Assembly: GCF_013127955.1 (NCBI RefSeq)
Contig: NZ_CP053435.1
Coordinates: 1,612,001-1,676,000 of the forward strand
Source of the DNA: Spirosoma taeanense
GTDB taxonomy: Bacteria; Bacteroidota; Bacteroidia; Cytophagales; Spirosomataceae
Direction of reading: 5' to 3'
Length of the DNA stretch: 64,000 nt
Part shown: positions 55,916-64,000 of the stretch, in pieces
Layout: each line of letters starts with the position of its first letter
How positions within the stretch are numbered: the stretch's first letter is position 1
Notes under the pieces: model-generated
Seen by the model: only the letters and a program-made list of their open reading frames with translations
Databases searched by the model: none
Told to the model about the DNA's origin: nothing
Translations under genes and position numbers: made by a program

Positions 55916-56746
55916 TTACAGAAAGGTTAACTCTGACCGCAGCGTTGAATTGGCCTGCCCCACAAACGTACCACTGATGGGGGCCGCCAGTTCGGGTTTT
56001 GCCGTTGAGGTCAGAAAAACATGCCGATTAACAACCACCGAGCCTTCGGTAGGATCGAAACCCCGCCAGCCGGCACCGGGCAGATACACCTCCGCCCAGG
56101 CATGGAGCTGGTGTTCCTGCTGCGGATTACCGAACAGGTAGCCACTGACGAAGCGGGCGCCAATGCCCAGGCTCCGGCAGGCGGCAATGAACAGGGTCGT
56201 GTAATCGCGGCACGAGCCTCTCCGTAGGATCAGGGTCTGCTCCGGCGGAAAAGGTGCGCCGAGTTCCCGGATTTCATACGTAAACTCCCGGATTTTCTGG
56301 TTCAGGGTCGTCAGGAAGCCGGTTGTCTGCCAACTGGCACTGGCTGCAATCTGCCGGGCCCAGTCATCAACGCGCGGAGTAACGCCAATACGCTCCAGGT
56401 AGGGCTGTAATATATCCTCAACCGACTTTGGGTAACGAAACGGCACCATCTGAGTCTCGAAGGGGAACAGCACAAAGTCGAACGAATTGAACTCGTCGGA
56501 CTGGAGCTGCATCTCGGCCGTTACGCAGAGGTGCTTCGTTGGATGATCGAAATACACCAGCTGCTGCACATTCCCTTCCACGTCAATATTTCGAACAACG
56601 CGCGACGGCTTCGGATCAATCGTCAGTTGATAATCGAGCAAACGCTGGTAAGGGTACATCCTGGGATACAGGTACAGCGTTTGTGGGCCGAGCGCGACGG
56701 GAAAATCGTACGTGTATTCGGATTCGTGCCGAACATGAAGGTGCAT
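55916..56746 (-). CDS. Transglutaminase-like cysteine peptidase with N-terminal Transglut_N domain
   Basis: A 276-residue cytoplasmic protein. The N-terminal beta domain (HVRHESEYTYDFPVALGPQTLYLYPR) is the bacterial transglutaminase N domain. The catalytic core shows Cys179 in RRGSCRDYTTLFIAACRSLGI, His215 in HAWAEVYLPGAGW and Asp231 in FDPTEG: a complete triad. Such proteins accompany the Anbu peptidase in many bacteria, as here (87 bp from the Anbu gene). The reaction may be peptide cleavage or amide transfer; unknown. Confidence 0.9.
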   Translation of the reverse strand: MHLHVRHESEYTYDFPVALGPQTLYLYPRMYPYQRLLDYQLTIDPKPSRVVRNIDVEGNVQQLVYFDHPTKHLCVTAEMQLQSDEFNSFDFVLFPFETQMVPFRYPKSVEDILQPYLERIGVTPRVDDWARQIAASASWQTTGFLTTLNQKIREFTYEIRELGAPFPPEQTLILRRGSCRDYTTLFIAACRSLGIGARFVSGYLFGNPQQEHQLHAWAEVYLPGAGWRGFDPTEGSVVVNRHVFLTSTAKPELAAPISGTFVGQANSTLRSELTFL

Positions 56747-56833
56747 AAGTATGGTTGAGTACGTACAATACGTAGAGCCAAAGCGGCCATCCCTGGAAGA
56801 ATGACCCGTATTGGCCCGCTGAATCGAACAGAG

Positions 56834-57571
56834 TTAATGCTTCACGGAACGCACCTTATCGAAAATGGGGTCCATCCAATACGTAGGCAGTTTTCGGACC
56901 GAGTTACTGAGCAGTGCGCTCCACTGGTGAGATACCTCGTCCATATCGTCTTTCTCCAGCCGATATTCGGTCATGTGAAAGGAATCTTTCGGGTACACCA
57001 CGACATCCAGTGGGTAGTCTACGTCGTTGGCGCTGACGCGGGTCGCGTCGAAAGCCAGAAAGCCAATCTTCAGGGCATCTGGCAGGCTGGTATCATACGA
57101 TAGGTTCCGGAACAGCAGGGGCTTGCCGTAACCTGAATTACCGATAATCTTGAACGGAGCACCCTGGTCTACCTCGACCCAGTTGCCTTCCGGGTACAGC
57201 AGAAAGAGTTTATGCTCATCATCGTCTTCCAACTGTCCACCAACAATGGCGTTCAGGTTGAAATTCAGGCCGTTGGCCATGATGGATGCTTTGTCTTCCT
57301 GAGCAACGCGTTTGACCTGCTCGCCGAAGGCATTGACGGCTTTGTAAAGTTTGTTGAACGAACGATCCTGCTCGGCAAGCACTTCCTTAAAATACGTAAT
57401 GGCCTTGTCGCGCACGGAGCGCAAACCCGAGGTCATGATGAACAGGGAGTGGTTTTCAACTTCGTGAACCGAAATTTTTCGATTCGACGAGACTTCGGTG
57501 CCGGAGGTCAGCCGCGTATCGGCGATGGCAACCAAGCCCGACGCGACCTTGATTCCTAAACAATACGTCAT
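56834..57571 (-). CDS. Anbu-type proteasome-family peptidase
   Basis: A 245-residue Ntn-hydrolase. MTYCLGIKVASGLVAIADTR is the Anbu/proteasome-type start, with Thr2 as the expected N-terminal nucleophile after Met removal. An Asp, Lys and Ser pattern follows (ADTRLTSGTEVSSNRKI, Lys33). Mature Anbu forms helical oligomers related to the proteasome and HslV. Typical partners are a transglutaminase (present next door), an alpha-E protein and a circularly permuted ATP-grasp protein; the last two are absent here. Confidence 0.9.
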   Translation of the reverse strand: MTYCLGIKVASGLVAIADTRLTSGTEVSSNRKISVHEVENHSLFIMTSGLRSVRDKAITYFKEVLAEQDRSFNKLYKAVNAFGEQVKRVAQEDKASIMANGLNFNLNAIVGGQLEDDDEHKLFLLYPEGNWVEVDQGAPFKIIGNSGYGKPLLFRNLSYDTSLPDALKIGFLAFDATRVSANDVDYPLDVVVYPKDSFHMTEYRLEKDDMDEVSHQWSALLSNSVRKLPTYWMDPIFDKVRSVKH

Positions 57572-57603
57572 TTTAAACGTGCAAAAGCAGGTGGTATACC
57601 CAA

Positions 57604-57611
57604 CAAATATA
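57604..57611 (-). promoter_or_regulatory. -7 element of the Anbu/transglutaminase operon promoter
   Basis: TATATTTG on the - strand matches TAnnTTTG, about 33 nt before the Anbu start. No distinct -33 TTTG. Confidence 0.45.
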
Positions 57612-57669
57612 CAGGTTGCCCCCGTTTTTGTTTGGTATACCCTCTGCTTTTCTCAAAAAACGTGATTAT

Positions 57670-60258
57670 TTACTTTTCGCTGCCCCTCCAAAATCGATGC
57701 GGTACGGAATCGGCTGAGCCAATGGCCATGGGTTGCGCCGGGGTTGCAGGTGGCTTATCTGATGCGGCCCTCCGCGCGGCCGATGTGCCGTTGGTGCGGA
57801 GGGTCAGCCGGGCCGTGTCGTCTTCACCGTTGGTAGTACCGTTACCGGGTTTACTGTCGGGATCAGGCTGGTCGACGCTGCTGATCTGCGCTGCATTGGT
57901 AAGCGAACCGCTGCTAGTCACCGTAGCGACAAACGATAGTTTCGCTTCCTGTCCGGAGGCAAGCTGAGCAATAGTACCGCTGACGACCGAGCCGGTAACT
58001 GTCATGCCTGATGCCGACGATGAGAATTGCAAACCGGTCGGCAGATCATTCTGCAGAGTAACATTCGTGGCCGTCTGAGCACCCCGGTTGCGGACCAGCA
58101 GCGTAATGGTGACCTTCTGGCCAGCCCTGACGTATTGCCGGCTGGCGTGCATCGTCAGGCTCAGATCTGCTTTTGTGCCATCCATAACGGGTTGATTCCC
58201 GCGTACGGGCGGCAGCGTCGTTTGCAGGGGATTGGGCGAGGCAAACAGGCGAAGCGAATCGGTATTGAGCGTCCGCAGATGCACCATCATGGCGTCGTCC
58301 TGACCGTCGCCGGTGCCGGAATTGGGCTGGCTGTCGGGGTCGCGGCCAGCCTGCGCCGTTAGCTGGGCGGCATTCTGATAGGCACCGGCCGCCGTCAGCC
58401 GGGCAACGTACCGACGGGTAACGGATTGTCCTACCGGAATATTCGTTACGTTCCCGGTTACGATGCTATCGGCCACCGTTAGATCAGCCGACGACACAAA
58501 CGTCAGGTTGGGTGGCAGCCGGTTCTGAATCGTTACCGCGCCTGATTCGCAGGCGCCCTCGTTCCGAACGGTGATGATGAAGGTTACGGTATCGCCCCGG
58601 CTGACGATCCGTCGACTGGCCCGTAAGGCCAGCGATAAATCCGTTCCGGCTGCAGAAACCGTAAAATAGGACGGCTCCGACAGACAACCGTAAGCCGCCC
58701 CCCGCGCCTGAACGGAGTAGGTGCCCGTACCCGCTACTGCCAGCGTAGCGCTGGTTACGCCGGTGTTCCAGAGGTTTTGCCCGGTGTGGCTAGACTCCAG
58801 GATAAGCTTGCCGGGCTGGCAGTACGTGCCGGGGCCATTGGCGGTAATGGTCGGAAAGTCGGGCTGAACACCAGTCGGTACGGTTACGGCCGGTGGAAAA
58901 ACTACCTGTTTCTGCGGGTTGCGCAGTCGGGCCGAATAAGTGCCCGCGCCTACGGTCAGGCTCTGGTCGCTGCTGCCCGTGTTCCAGGTGTATTCATACC
59001 CGGCGGGCTGCGTGAGCGTCAACTGGTTGTCCGTGGCGCAGGCAACGCTCGTCAGGGGCTGCTGCTGAGCCAGATACGGCTGTACCGTCCGGAGAAAATC
59101 ATCAGTGATGGCGTTGGCCCATAGTTCACCGGCTTTTCGCTGACCCGAAGGGGAATAGTGAATGCCATCGGGCCGGTCTTCGCGGGAGCTGATGTTGTCG
59201 AGGTCAGGTCCCTGGTAGGTCTGGTAGTTGGATCGGTTGATAACCTGCAACTGGGCCGAGCGGACGTTATCAAACGGGCCGCTGACAAACGACGACAGGG
59301 CAATGATCCAGGCCAGGTTTGGCTTGTTGAATTCCTGCCGGGCTTTGTCGATGACCCCGTAATGGTGCGTTACGATGAGGTCGGTTGGGTTGCCCCGGTC
59401 GTTTTCGCCGTGGTTGAGAATGACCGCCCGGATGCCCGTTGAGCCAACGTACAGGTTCATCAGGTTGCGCAGGTTCACGAACGGCATCCGTAGGTCGTAG
59501 CGGCAGAAGCCGTGTTCGAACGGAATGTCGTAGGCGGCCTTGTAATTATGCTCCATGTTGGTACCGCCAAAGCCCGCATTGTAAATCAGCACCGGTACGT
59601 TGATGCGCTGCACCAGTACATCGCCCATGCGGCCCCAGAACCAGGCCACTTTGGCGAACGGCGAGATACCGCTGAATGTAGCTAACTGGTTAAAAGTCAG
59701 ACCCGGCAGGTAGCGCGTGTCGGCGGTGTTTTCGTACTGCCTGAATTCGGGCGTACTCTGGTCAACAGGCACGACCGTAACCCGGTCGTCGGCAGCGCCG
59801 TCCATCGTGGGGCAATTATCGACACCGTCAATGATGCAGCTTGACCCCTGGGCGTTGGAGTGACCGACAATGGCGAAGACCTCGCCCACGCCGAACCGTT
59901 CAATGGCATCCGATGCCACAACCTGTCCGTTACGCAGTCCCCGCACTTCGACCCGATACCAGCCTCCACGCACGGTCAGCGTGCCGGTAAACTGCCCGTT
60001 GGTAGGCTTGGCCTTAATCAAAGTCCAGTTGGTGCTGGTACCCTGACCCGCAGTTCGGGCTACTACGCGGGCCTCAACAACGTCGAGATCCTGGGCATAA
60101 CTGCCCGCAATCTGTACGGTCGCCTGGTTGTTGTTATCACGCTGCACAATCATCCGCTCGACCGGATACGTAACGTCGAGTTGAGCAAGGGCCGCAACCG
60201 CAGAACATAACCAGAGAACCGCGCTGAAGACGGCCGTTTTCTGTACAGTGGAAGTCAT
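57670..60258 (-). CDS. SGNH esterase (SASA-like) with two DUF11 repeats, exported
   Basis: An 862-residue protein with signal peptide (AVFSAVLWLCSAVAALAQ). The esterase has the nucleophile motif VGHSNAQG (131-138; His replaces the usual Gln), NHGENDRG and DGIHYSPSGQR for the Asp/His pair. Ig-like glycine-rich segments follow (about 400-540). Two DUF11 repeats (around 545-650 and 690-800) share the pattern DLSLxxxASRxxVxxGxxVT. The end PHRFWRGSEK is not a classical type IX sorting domain; the surface-exposure route is unclear. Substrate presumably acetylated polysaccharide. Confidence 0.82.
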   Translation of the reverse strand: MTSTVQKTAVFSAVLWLCSAVAALAQLDVTYPVERMIVQRDNNNQATVQIAGSYAQDLDVVEARVVARTAGQGTSTNWTLIKAKPTNGQFTGTLTVRGGWYRVEVRGLRNGQVVASDAIERFGVGEVFAIVGHSNAQGSSCIIDGVDNCPTMDGAADDRVTVVPVDQSTPEFRQYENTADTRYLPGLTFNQLATFSGISPFAKVAWFWGRMGDVLVQRINVPVLIYNAGFGGTNMEHNYKAAYDIPFEHGFCRYDLRMPFVNLRNLMNLYVGSTGIRAVILNHGENDRGNPTDLIVTHHYGVIDKARQEFNKPNLAWIIALSSFVSGPFDNVRSAQLQVINRSNYQTYQGPDLDNISSREDRPDGIHYSPSGQRKAGELWANAITDDFLRTVQPYLAQQQPLTSVACATDNQLTLTQPAGYEYTWNTGSSDQSLTVGAGTYSARLRNPQKQVVFPPAVTVPTGVQPDFPTITANGPGTYCQPGKLILESSHTGQNLWNTGVTSATLAVAGTGTYSVQARGAAYGCLSEPSYFTVSAAGTDLSLALRASRRIVSRGDTVTFIITVRNEGACESGAVTIQNRLPPNLTFVSSADLTVADSIVTGNVTNIPVGQSVTRRYVARLTAAGAYQNAAQLTAQAGRDPDSQPNSGTGDGQDDAMMVHLRTLNTDSLRLFASPNPLQTTLPPVRGNQPVMDGTKADLSLTMHASRQYVRAGQKVTITLLVRNRGAQTATNVTLQNDLPTGLQFSSSASGMTVTGSVVSGTIAQLASGQEAKLSFVATVTSSGSLTNAAQISSVDQPDPDSKPGNGTTNGEDDTARLTLRTNGTSAARRAASDKPPATPAQPMAIGSADSVPHRFWRGSEK

Positions 60259-60698
60259 AAGAAGGTTAAGTAGACTATATAGCTATCGGAAAGTACATTT
60301 AGTTTGCAAAGTAAAAATTTATTAATATTAGAAAAATTAATATTTCCTACCGTATAAGTAATTGATATGGGATAATAGTAAATAGAAGGCGAATGGAAAC
60401 AAAAGTTGTGAGCTGATAGCTTGAATGCGTAACACTCCTGGTGCGAGTCGATATCGCTGACGACTTCCGGATAACTACAGCAGGCAGAGAATAAGTAAAA
60501 GCTGAATTCTCTGGCCTGGGGTTGAGATGCTCATTTCGGGACTGGACAGGATGGTACAAGAGACCGAAGAAAGCCGTCGGTTACGTTGACGATCAGTTTG
60601 ATACGCGGCTAGTAGTTTTCGCGGATAAGGGTTTGTTTTTGCTAAACGATTGTGTTACTTTGTCAATACGAAGGATTGTACCCCTTCAGCGATTTGTG
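60259..60698. other. AT-rich gene-free interval with divergent promoters
   Basis: This 440-bp gap is clearly more AT-rich (60290-60380) than its surroundings. It holds CAAAGTAA at 60307-60314, which on the - strand reads TTACTTTG, a near-consensus -7 element for the DUF11/esterase gene. The + strand promoter is listed separately. No gene is visible. Confidence 0.5.
60632..60662 (+). promoter_or_regulatory. Promoter of the small acidic protein gene
   Basis: TTTG (60632-60635), 19-bp spacer, TTACTTTG (60655-60662), one mismatch from TAnnTTTG. Start codon 37 nt downstream. Confidence 0.5.
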
Positions 60699-61193
60699 AT
60701 GAACTTTGACGACGAGGACGACGACGATAGCTTCATGGACTGGGATGGCTTCGACGAGGATGATGATCCGGAGGAGACTCGTGCTGAAATGGAGGCTGAA
60801 AACCGACGTATCAAAAACCTGCCCATCCTGCGCAAAGCCAATGAAATCATGGAGCTGACGCAGGCCATCGTCGAAACCATCAATAAGGAAGATGACGTGT
60901 TGATGATGCACGAGCAGATGCTGGCGAATGCCATGATGCTGCCGCCCAAAATCGTTGGGGCAGAAGGGGGTGACCTCTACACGCTGCGCATGGAGAACGC
61001 CGTGATCATTAAAATGCACGCTCGCGAACTGCTGGCTCAGACCTCCTACTGCAAAGCCGAAAAGCTGGCTCAAACGGCCTATCTGAACGTTCTGCGCGAT
61101 GAAATTGAGCAGTTCCGGCTGCTGTTTGTTGAATGGGTCAACAGCTTTGATAAAGACAACGATGCTCCGGACGACTGGGGCCTGTTTTATTGA
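60699..61193 (+). CDS. Conserved small acidic protein of unknown function
   Basis: A 164-residue cytoplasmic protein. The first 30 residues are almost all Asp, Glu and Phe (NFDDEDDDDSFMDWDGF). A helical body follows: RKANEIMELTQAIVETI, HEQMLANAMMLPPKIVGAEGGDLYTLRMENAVIIKMHARELL, and a final VEWVNSFDKDND. The continuity and codon use indicate a real gene, and similar short proteins are known to me as hypothetical proteins in Cytophagales. ATG 60699 lies after the promoter; upstream in-frame sequence is not coding. Function unknown. Confidence 0.75.
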   Translation: MNFDDEDDDDSFMDWDGFDEDDDPEETRAEMEAENRRIKNLPILRKANEIMELTQAIVETINKEDDVLMMHEQMLANAMMLPPKIVGAEGGDLYTLRMENAVIIKMHARELLAQTSYCKAEKLAQTAYLNVLRDEIEQFRLLFVEWVNSFDKDNDAPDDWGLFY

Positions 61194-61204
61194 CCATTTA
61201 TAGC

Positions 61205-61232
61205 AACCCGGCGCGTAAACGGCCGGGTTTGT
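61205..61232 (+). terminator. Intrinsic terminator after the acidic protein gene
   Basis: Stem AACCCGGC (61205-61212) with GCCGGGTT (61222-61229), 9-nt loop, followed by TGTTATTTG. Confidence 0.7.
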
Positions 61233-61317
61233 TATTTGTTCGGGTAAATACTTGCCGAAGCCATGGGGTTGCGTAACTTAAACCGGTAAATCCGCCATAC
61301 GCGTAAACCCAGTGATT

Positions 61318-63879
61318 ATGAAGAGTTGTGTACCCTTTCTTTTTTCTCTTTTCCCCAGTTGCTTTCGCGTAATCGCCCTGCTGAGCGTATTGCTTCTGCT
61401 GGCGCACACTGGAGTCAGGGCTGATGATCGGGCGTTGAATTCTCTGACTACCGATTCTAAATCTGCACTCGCAGCACCTGCTTCAGTTACGCTGACACCA
61501 GCCGCTACCACCGTTTGTGCGGGCGTCAGCGTGCCGCTGACGCTGACCGGCTGCCCCGTTGCTGGAACCGTGCGCTGGTCGACGGGCCAAACGGGTACTA
61601 CCATTTCGCCAGCACCTACGCAAACCACGAGCTATACTGCCACCTGCACCGTAACGGGGCCGCAGGGAAGCACCACGACCGCATCGGCCACCGTTACGGT
61701 TAATCAGTTACCAATGATCACTGCGGGGCCGACGCCCGTTACGGCCTGCGAAGGCGGAGAGGCTAAATTCATTGTCTCGGTGGTTAGCAGTACGGGACCG
61801 ACCTATGCCTGGCGTCGGAACGGAATCCCCCTGACGGACCCGACGGCCGATAACCGGCAGTTGTCGCTGACGAACATCCGTTCGGCGGTGCACACGGGCG
61901 ATTACACGATTGTGGTCACGAACCAGTGCGGGAGCGTAACGAGTCCGGCCGCCCGGCTGACTGTTGCGCAAAGCATGACGATTACGAATACCATTACGCC
62001 CGCGAGTTGTTCGGGAACCGGCAACGGGCAGATCGTGGTGGCGGTGGCAGGCGGCACCGGCAATAAACAATATCAGCTGAACGAGCAGGCTTTTCAGACC
62101 TCGAACGTATTCAGCAATTTACGGCCGGGCACATACACGGTGGGGGTGAAAGATGCCCTGGGCTGTGTAGCACAAAACTCTGCCGAGGTGAAACAGCCGA
62201 ACAGCATTGCGCTGGCGTTTAAAGCCGTTAGTCCCAAATGCGTGGGCGGAGCCGATGGGGGTCTGATTGTTACGGCTACTGGCGGCAACGGCACTTACCA
62301 GTACCAGCTGAACGGAGGAACACCGCAGGTGAGCGACACCTTTTTCGATCTGAAATCCGGCTCCTATACCGTCACGGTTACTGACCGGCTGGGCTGTGCT
62401 GCGTCGCAGAGTGTCGCTATCGGTGCACCTAATGCGCTGGACATTCGCCCGGTGATAACGCCCACCCGCTGCGTCGGATCGGCCGATGGAAGCGTCAATG
62501 TAGTCGCTGCCGGAGGGGCCGGTTCGTATCAGTACCAACTGGGAGCGGGCGCATTCCAGACCGGTACGCTGTTTACGGGGCTGGCGGCAAGTACCTACGA
62601 GTTTACGGTTAAGGATGCCAACGGCTGTCTGGGCAAGCAGACCGCAACGGTTCCGCAGCCTGCTCCCCTGAACTTAACGGCTACCTCTACGCCCGTCAAC
62701 TGCTTTGGGGCCAATAGCGGTTCAATCACCGTAACCCCGAGTGGCGGAACGGGGACTATGTCGTATCAACTGACCATATCGAAGACGAGCCAGACCAGTA
62801 ATGTATTCAGGAATATTGCGATCGGTGATTATACCGTGGTGGCTACCGATGCCAATGGCTGTACGGCCCTCGCGCCGGTAACGGTTGGTAAATCCGAACC
62901 GCTAACTGTGCGGGCCGCGCCCATCCCGGCCACCTGCTGCGTCTGTCCAACGGGCGGGGCTATTTTGGCTACCGGCGGAGGAACGGGGACCGGGCGCCTG
63001 TTTCAGTTGAGCGGTCAGCCGTTTCAGGCCAGTAATCAGTTTGGCGGATTAAAGCCCGGTACATACCGGTTTCGCGTATCCGATGAAGCAGGTTGTCTGG
63101 ACTCGGTCACTACGGTTATTACGGATGCTTCGGCCATGTCGCTGACGGCCGGACGGATTAAAGACATTGCCTGCGCGGGTGGGAGCGATGGCGAAGCCGC
63201 CGTTCAGCTCACGGGTGGCACCAAGCCATTCACGTTCTTCTGGCAGACTGAGCGGAAAGACACTCTCAGGGCCCGCACTCCAACCCAGACCGGCCTCTCG
63301 GAAGGCACGTATACGGTAAGTGTGGTTGACAGTAACCGCTGCACAGCCGCTACGGCCTTCGTTACGGTCAGGACGCTGAATCCGCTGCCGCCCAAGCCGG
63401 TCATTGCGCAGGTGAGTAATATGCTCTCCGTCACCGAAGTCACGGGAATCCAATGGTATGTTCGGGGCGATACGGGCGTGACCCGACCGATTCCTAACGC
63501 AACGTTCTCTACGCTGACGCCGGTTGCGAGTGGACGCTATTACGTCATTGTTACCCAGAATGGGTGTGCGTCGCCCCCCTCAGATCCGGTTTCGTTCGTG
63601 CTGACGGCCCTACCCGAACCTGGCACAACGCTCTCAGTGCGGGTCGTACCGAACCCCGTGACGGATCGCTTGCGACTCGAAATGGAGCAGGCCGGGCGGC
63701 AGGCAGTTCAGGTTCAACTGATCGATGCGTCGGGCCGGTCCGTATTCCGACAGCAAATACCGCCGTTTACGGGCCAGCTACAAACCGAATGGCCTTTAGC
63801 CGGTATACCGCCGGGCCTGTATCTGCTCAAAGCCGAAGCTGGCTCCCGGCAGGCAATACTCCGGGTGCTGGTGCAATAA
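61318..63879 (+). CDS. Type-IX-secreted surface protein with six SprB-type repeats
   Basis: An 853-residue exported protein (signal RVIALLSVLLLLAHTGVRA). Residues about 50-220 hold two Ig-like domains (TTVCAGVSVPLTLTGCP; CEGGEAKFIVSVV). From about residue 224, six repeats of about 75 residues follow. Each begins with a Cys and a Gly-rich turn (CxGxxxGxIxVxxxGGxG), then a YQYQLN strand, a Cys-containing TVTDxxGC strand, matching SprB repeats of gliding-motility adhesins. The last 80 residues (VVPNPVTDRLRLEMEQ to GLYLLKAEAGS) form the type IX sorting domain. ATG 61318 is used over a GTG at 61312. Likely a surface adhesin; the ligand is unknown. Confidence 0.87.
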   Translation: MKSCVPFLFSLFPSCFRVIALLSVLLLLAHTGVRADDRALNSLTTDSKSALAAPASVTLTPAATTVCAGVSVPLTLTGCPVAGTVRWSTGQTGTTISPAPTQTTSYTATCTVTGPQGSTTTASATVTVNQLPMITAGPTPVTACEGGEAKFIVSVVSSTGPTYAWRRNGIPLTDPTADNRQLSLTNIRSAVHTGDYTIVVTNQCGSVTSPAARLTVAQSMTITNTITPASCSGTGNGQIVVAVAGGTGNKQYQLNEQAFQTSNVFSNLRPGTYTVGVKDALGCVAQNSAEVKQPNSIALAFKAVSPKCVGGADGGLIVTATGGNGTYQYQLNGGTPQVSDTFFDLKSGSYTVTVTDRLGCAASQSVAIGAPNALDIRPVITPTRCVGSADGSVNVVAAGGAGSYQYQLGAGAFQTGTLFTGLAASTYEFTVKDANGCLGKQTATVPQPAPLNLTATSTPVNCFGANSGSITVTPSGGTGTMSYQLTISKTSQTSNVFRNIAIGDYTVVATDANGCTALAPVTVGKSEPLTVRAAPIPATCCVCPTGGAILATGGGTGTGRLFQLSGQPFQASNQFGGLKPGTYRFRVSDEAGCLDSVTTVITDASAMSLTAGRIKDIACAGGSDGEAAVQLTGGTKPFTFFWQTERKDTLRARTPTQTGLSEGTYTVSVVDSNRCTAATAFVTVRTLNPLPPKPVIAQVSNMLSVTEVTGIQWYVRGDTGVTRPIPNATFSTLTPVASGRYYVIVTQNGCASPPSDPVSFVLTALPEPGTTLSVRVVPNPVTDRLRLEMEQAGRQAVQVQLIDASGRSVFRQQIPPFTGQLQTEWPLAGIPPGLYLLKAEAGSRQAILRVLVQ

Positions 63880-63931
63880 GCGTGCTGAAACCGATTGAGT
63901 AAACAGGATCGGGTGAGCAGATTACGAAAAG

Positions 63932-63974
63932 GCCACGCCAGACGACGGGAGTTTGTCGTCTGGCGTGGCTTTCT
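63932..63974 (+). terminator. Strong intrinsic terminator
   Basis: A perfect 15-bp stem (63932-63946 with 63955-63969), 8-nt loop and a TTT run. It ends the SprB-repeat gene; nothing else is seen to 64000. Confidence 0.85.
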
Positions 63975-64000
63975 GCTGTAATGACTTACAGCCGTTCTTC

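Noticed and set aside
61960..63380. Direct DNA repeats resembling a CRISPR array
   Set aside because: The periodicity is at protein level (about 75-residue SprB repeats, diverged in DNA) and there are no identical short repeats or spacers.

Overview
The window looks like chromosome of a high-GC Bacteroidota member of the Cytophagales, probably near Spirosoma. That is an inference from gene content and style; no rRNA gene is present to confirm it. Support comes from type IX secretion C-terminal sorting domains, SprB-type repeats, phosphoglucosamine mutase and phage-tail-like genes of the Bacteroidota kind, several TAnnTTTG promoter elements typical of this phylum, and weak or absent Shine-Dalgarno sequences. 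I see no tRNA, rRNA, transposase, integrase or CRISPR array.

Region 1 (1-18561, all + strand, gaps of 3 to 70 bp) is the 3' part of an extracellular contractile injection system (eCIS) locus. The order is: tail-fibre end with an S74 self-cleaving chaperone domain, Afp12/gpJ-like baseplate protein, CIS tape-measure protein, an exported von Willebrand A protein, three cargo proteins that share the DUF4157 (eCIS core, HELTH) domain, and an Afp15-like AAA+ ATPase. Each cargo has a different C-terminal half: a Cys/His/Asn transglutaminase-like fold, a 1907-residue protein ending in a PD-(D/E)XK nuclease-like domain, and an M35-type aspzincin protease. A 174-residue orphan follows the nuclease protein and is a candidate immunity or loading protein. 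Sheath, tube and spike genes would lie upstream of the window. A structured, possibly switching, RNA element and a ComEC-like metallo-beta-lactamase-fold gene follow the ATPase.

Region 2 (20228-33041) holds a sugar dehydrogenase/cytochrome c fusion with a TIM-barrel sugar isomerase, an orphan LytS-type sensor kinase, small secreted proteins, a molybdate operon (molybdopterin-domain protein plus modABC), a small metalloprotease, a GH3-family adenylating enzyme and a YihY/BrkB membrane protein.

Region 3 (33363-38709) is a pectin/rhamnogalacturonan catabolic operon (DUF2264, GH78 rhamnosidase, kduI, kduD) without SusC/SusD genes. It converges on the fused isobutyryl-CoA mutase icmF (38796-42167), whose inter-domain linker carries an in-frame palindromic element.

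Region 4 (42364-49687) contains a TraB/GumN protein, a LolC/E-like permease, a NamZ-type muramidase, a type-IX-secreted sialate O-acetylesterase and guaA. Region 5 (49762-60258, - strand) holds an odd trio (signal-less subtilase, FAD oxidase, Bor-like lipoprotein), glmM, a transglutaminase/Anbu-peptidase pair and a second sialate esterase with DUF11 repeats. Region 6 (60699-63879) has a small conserved acidic protein and a SprB-repeat type-IX cargo, closed by a strong terminator.
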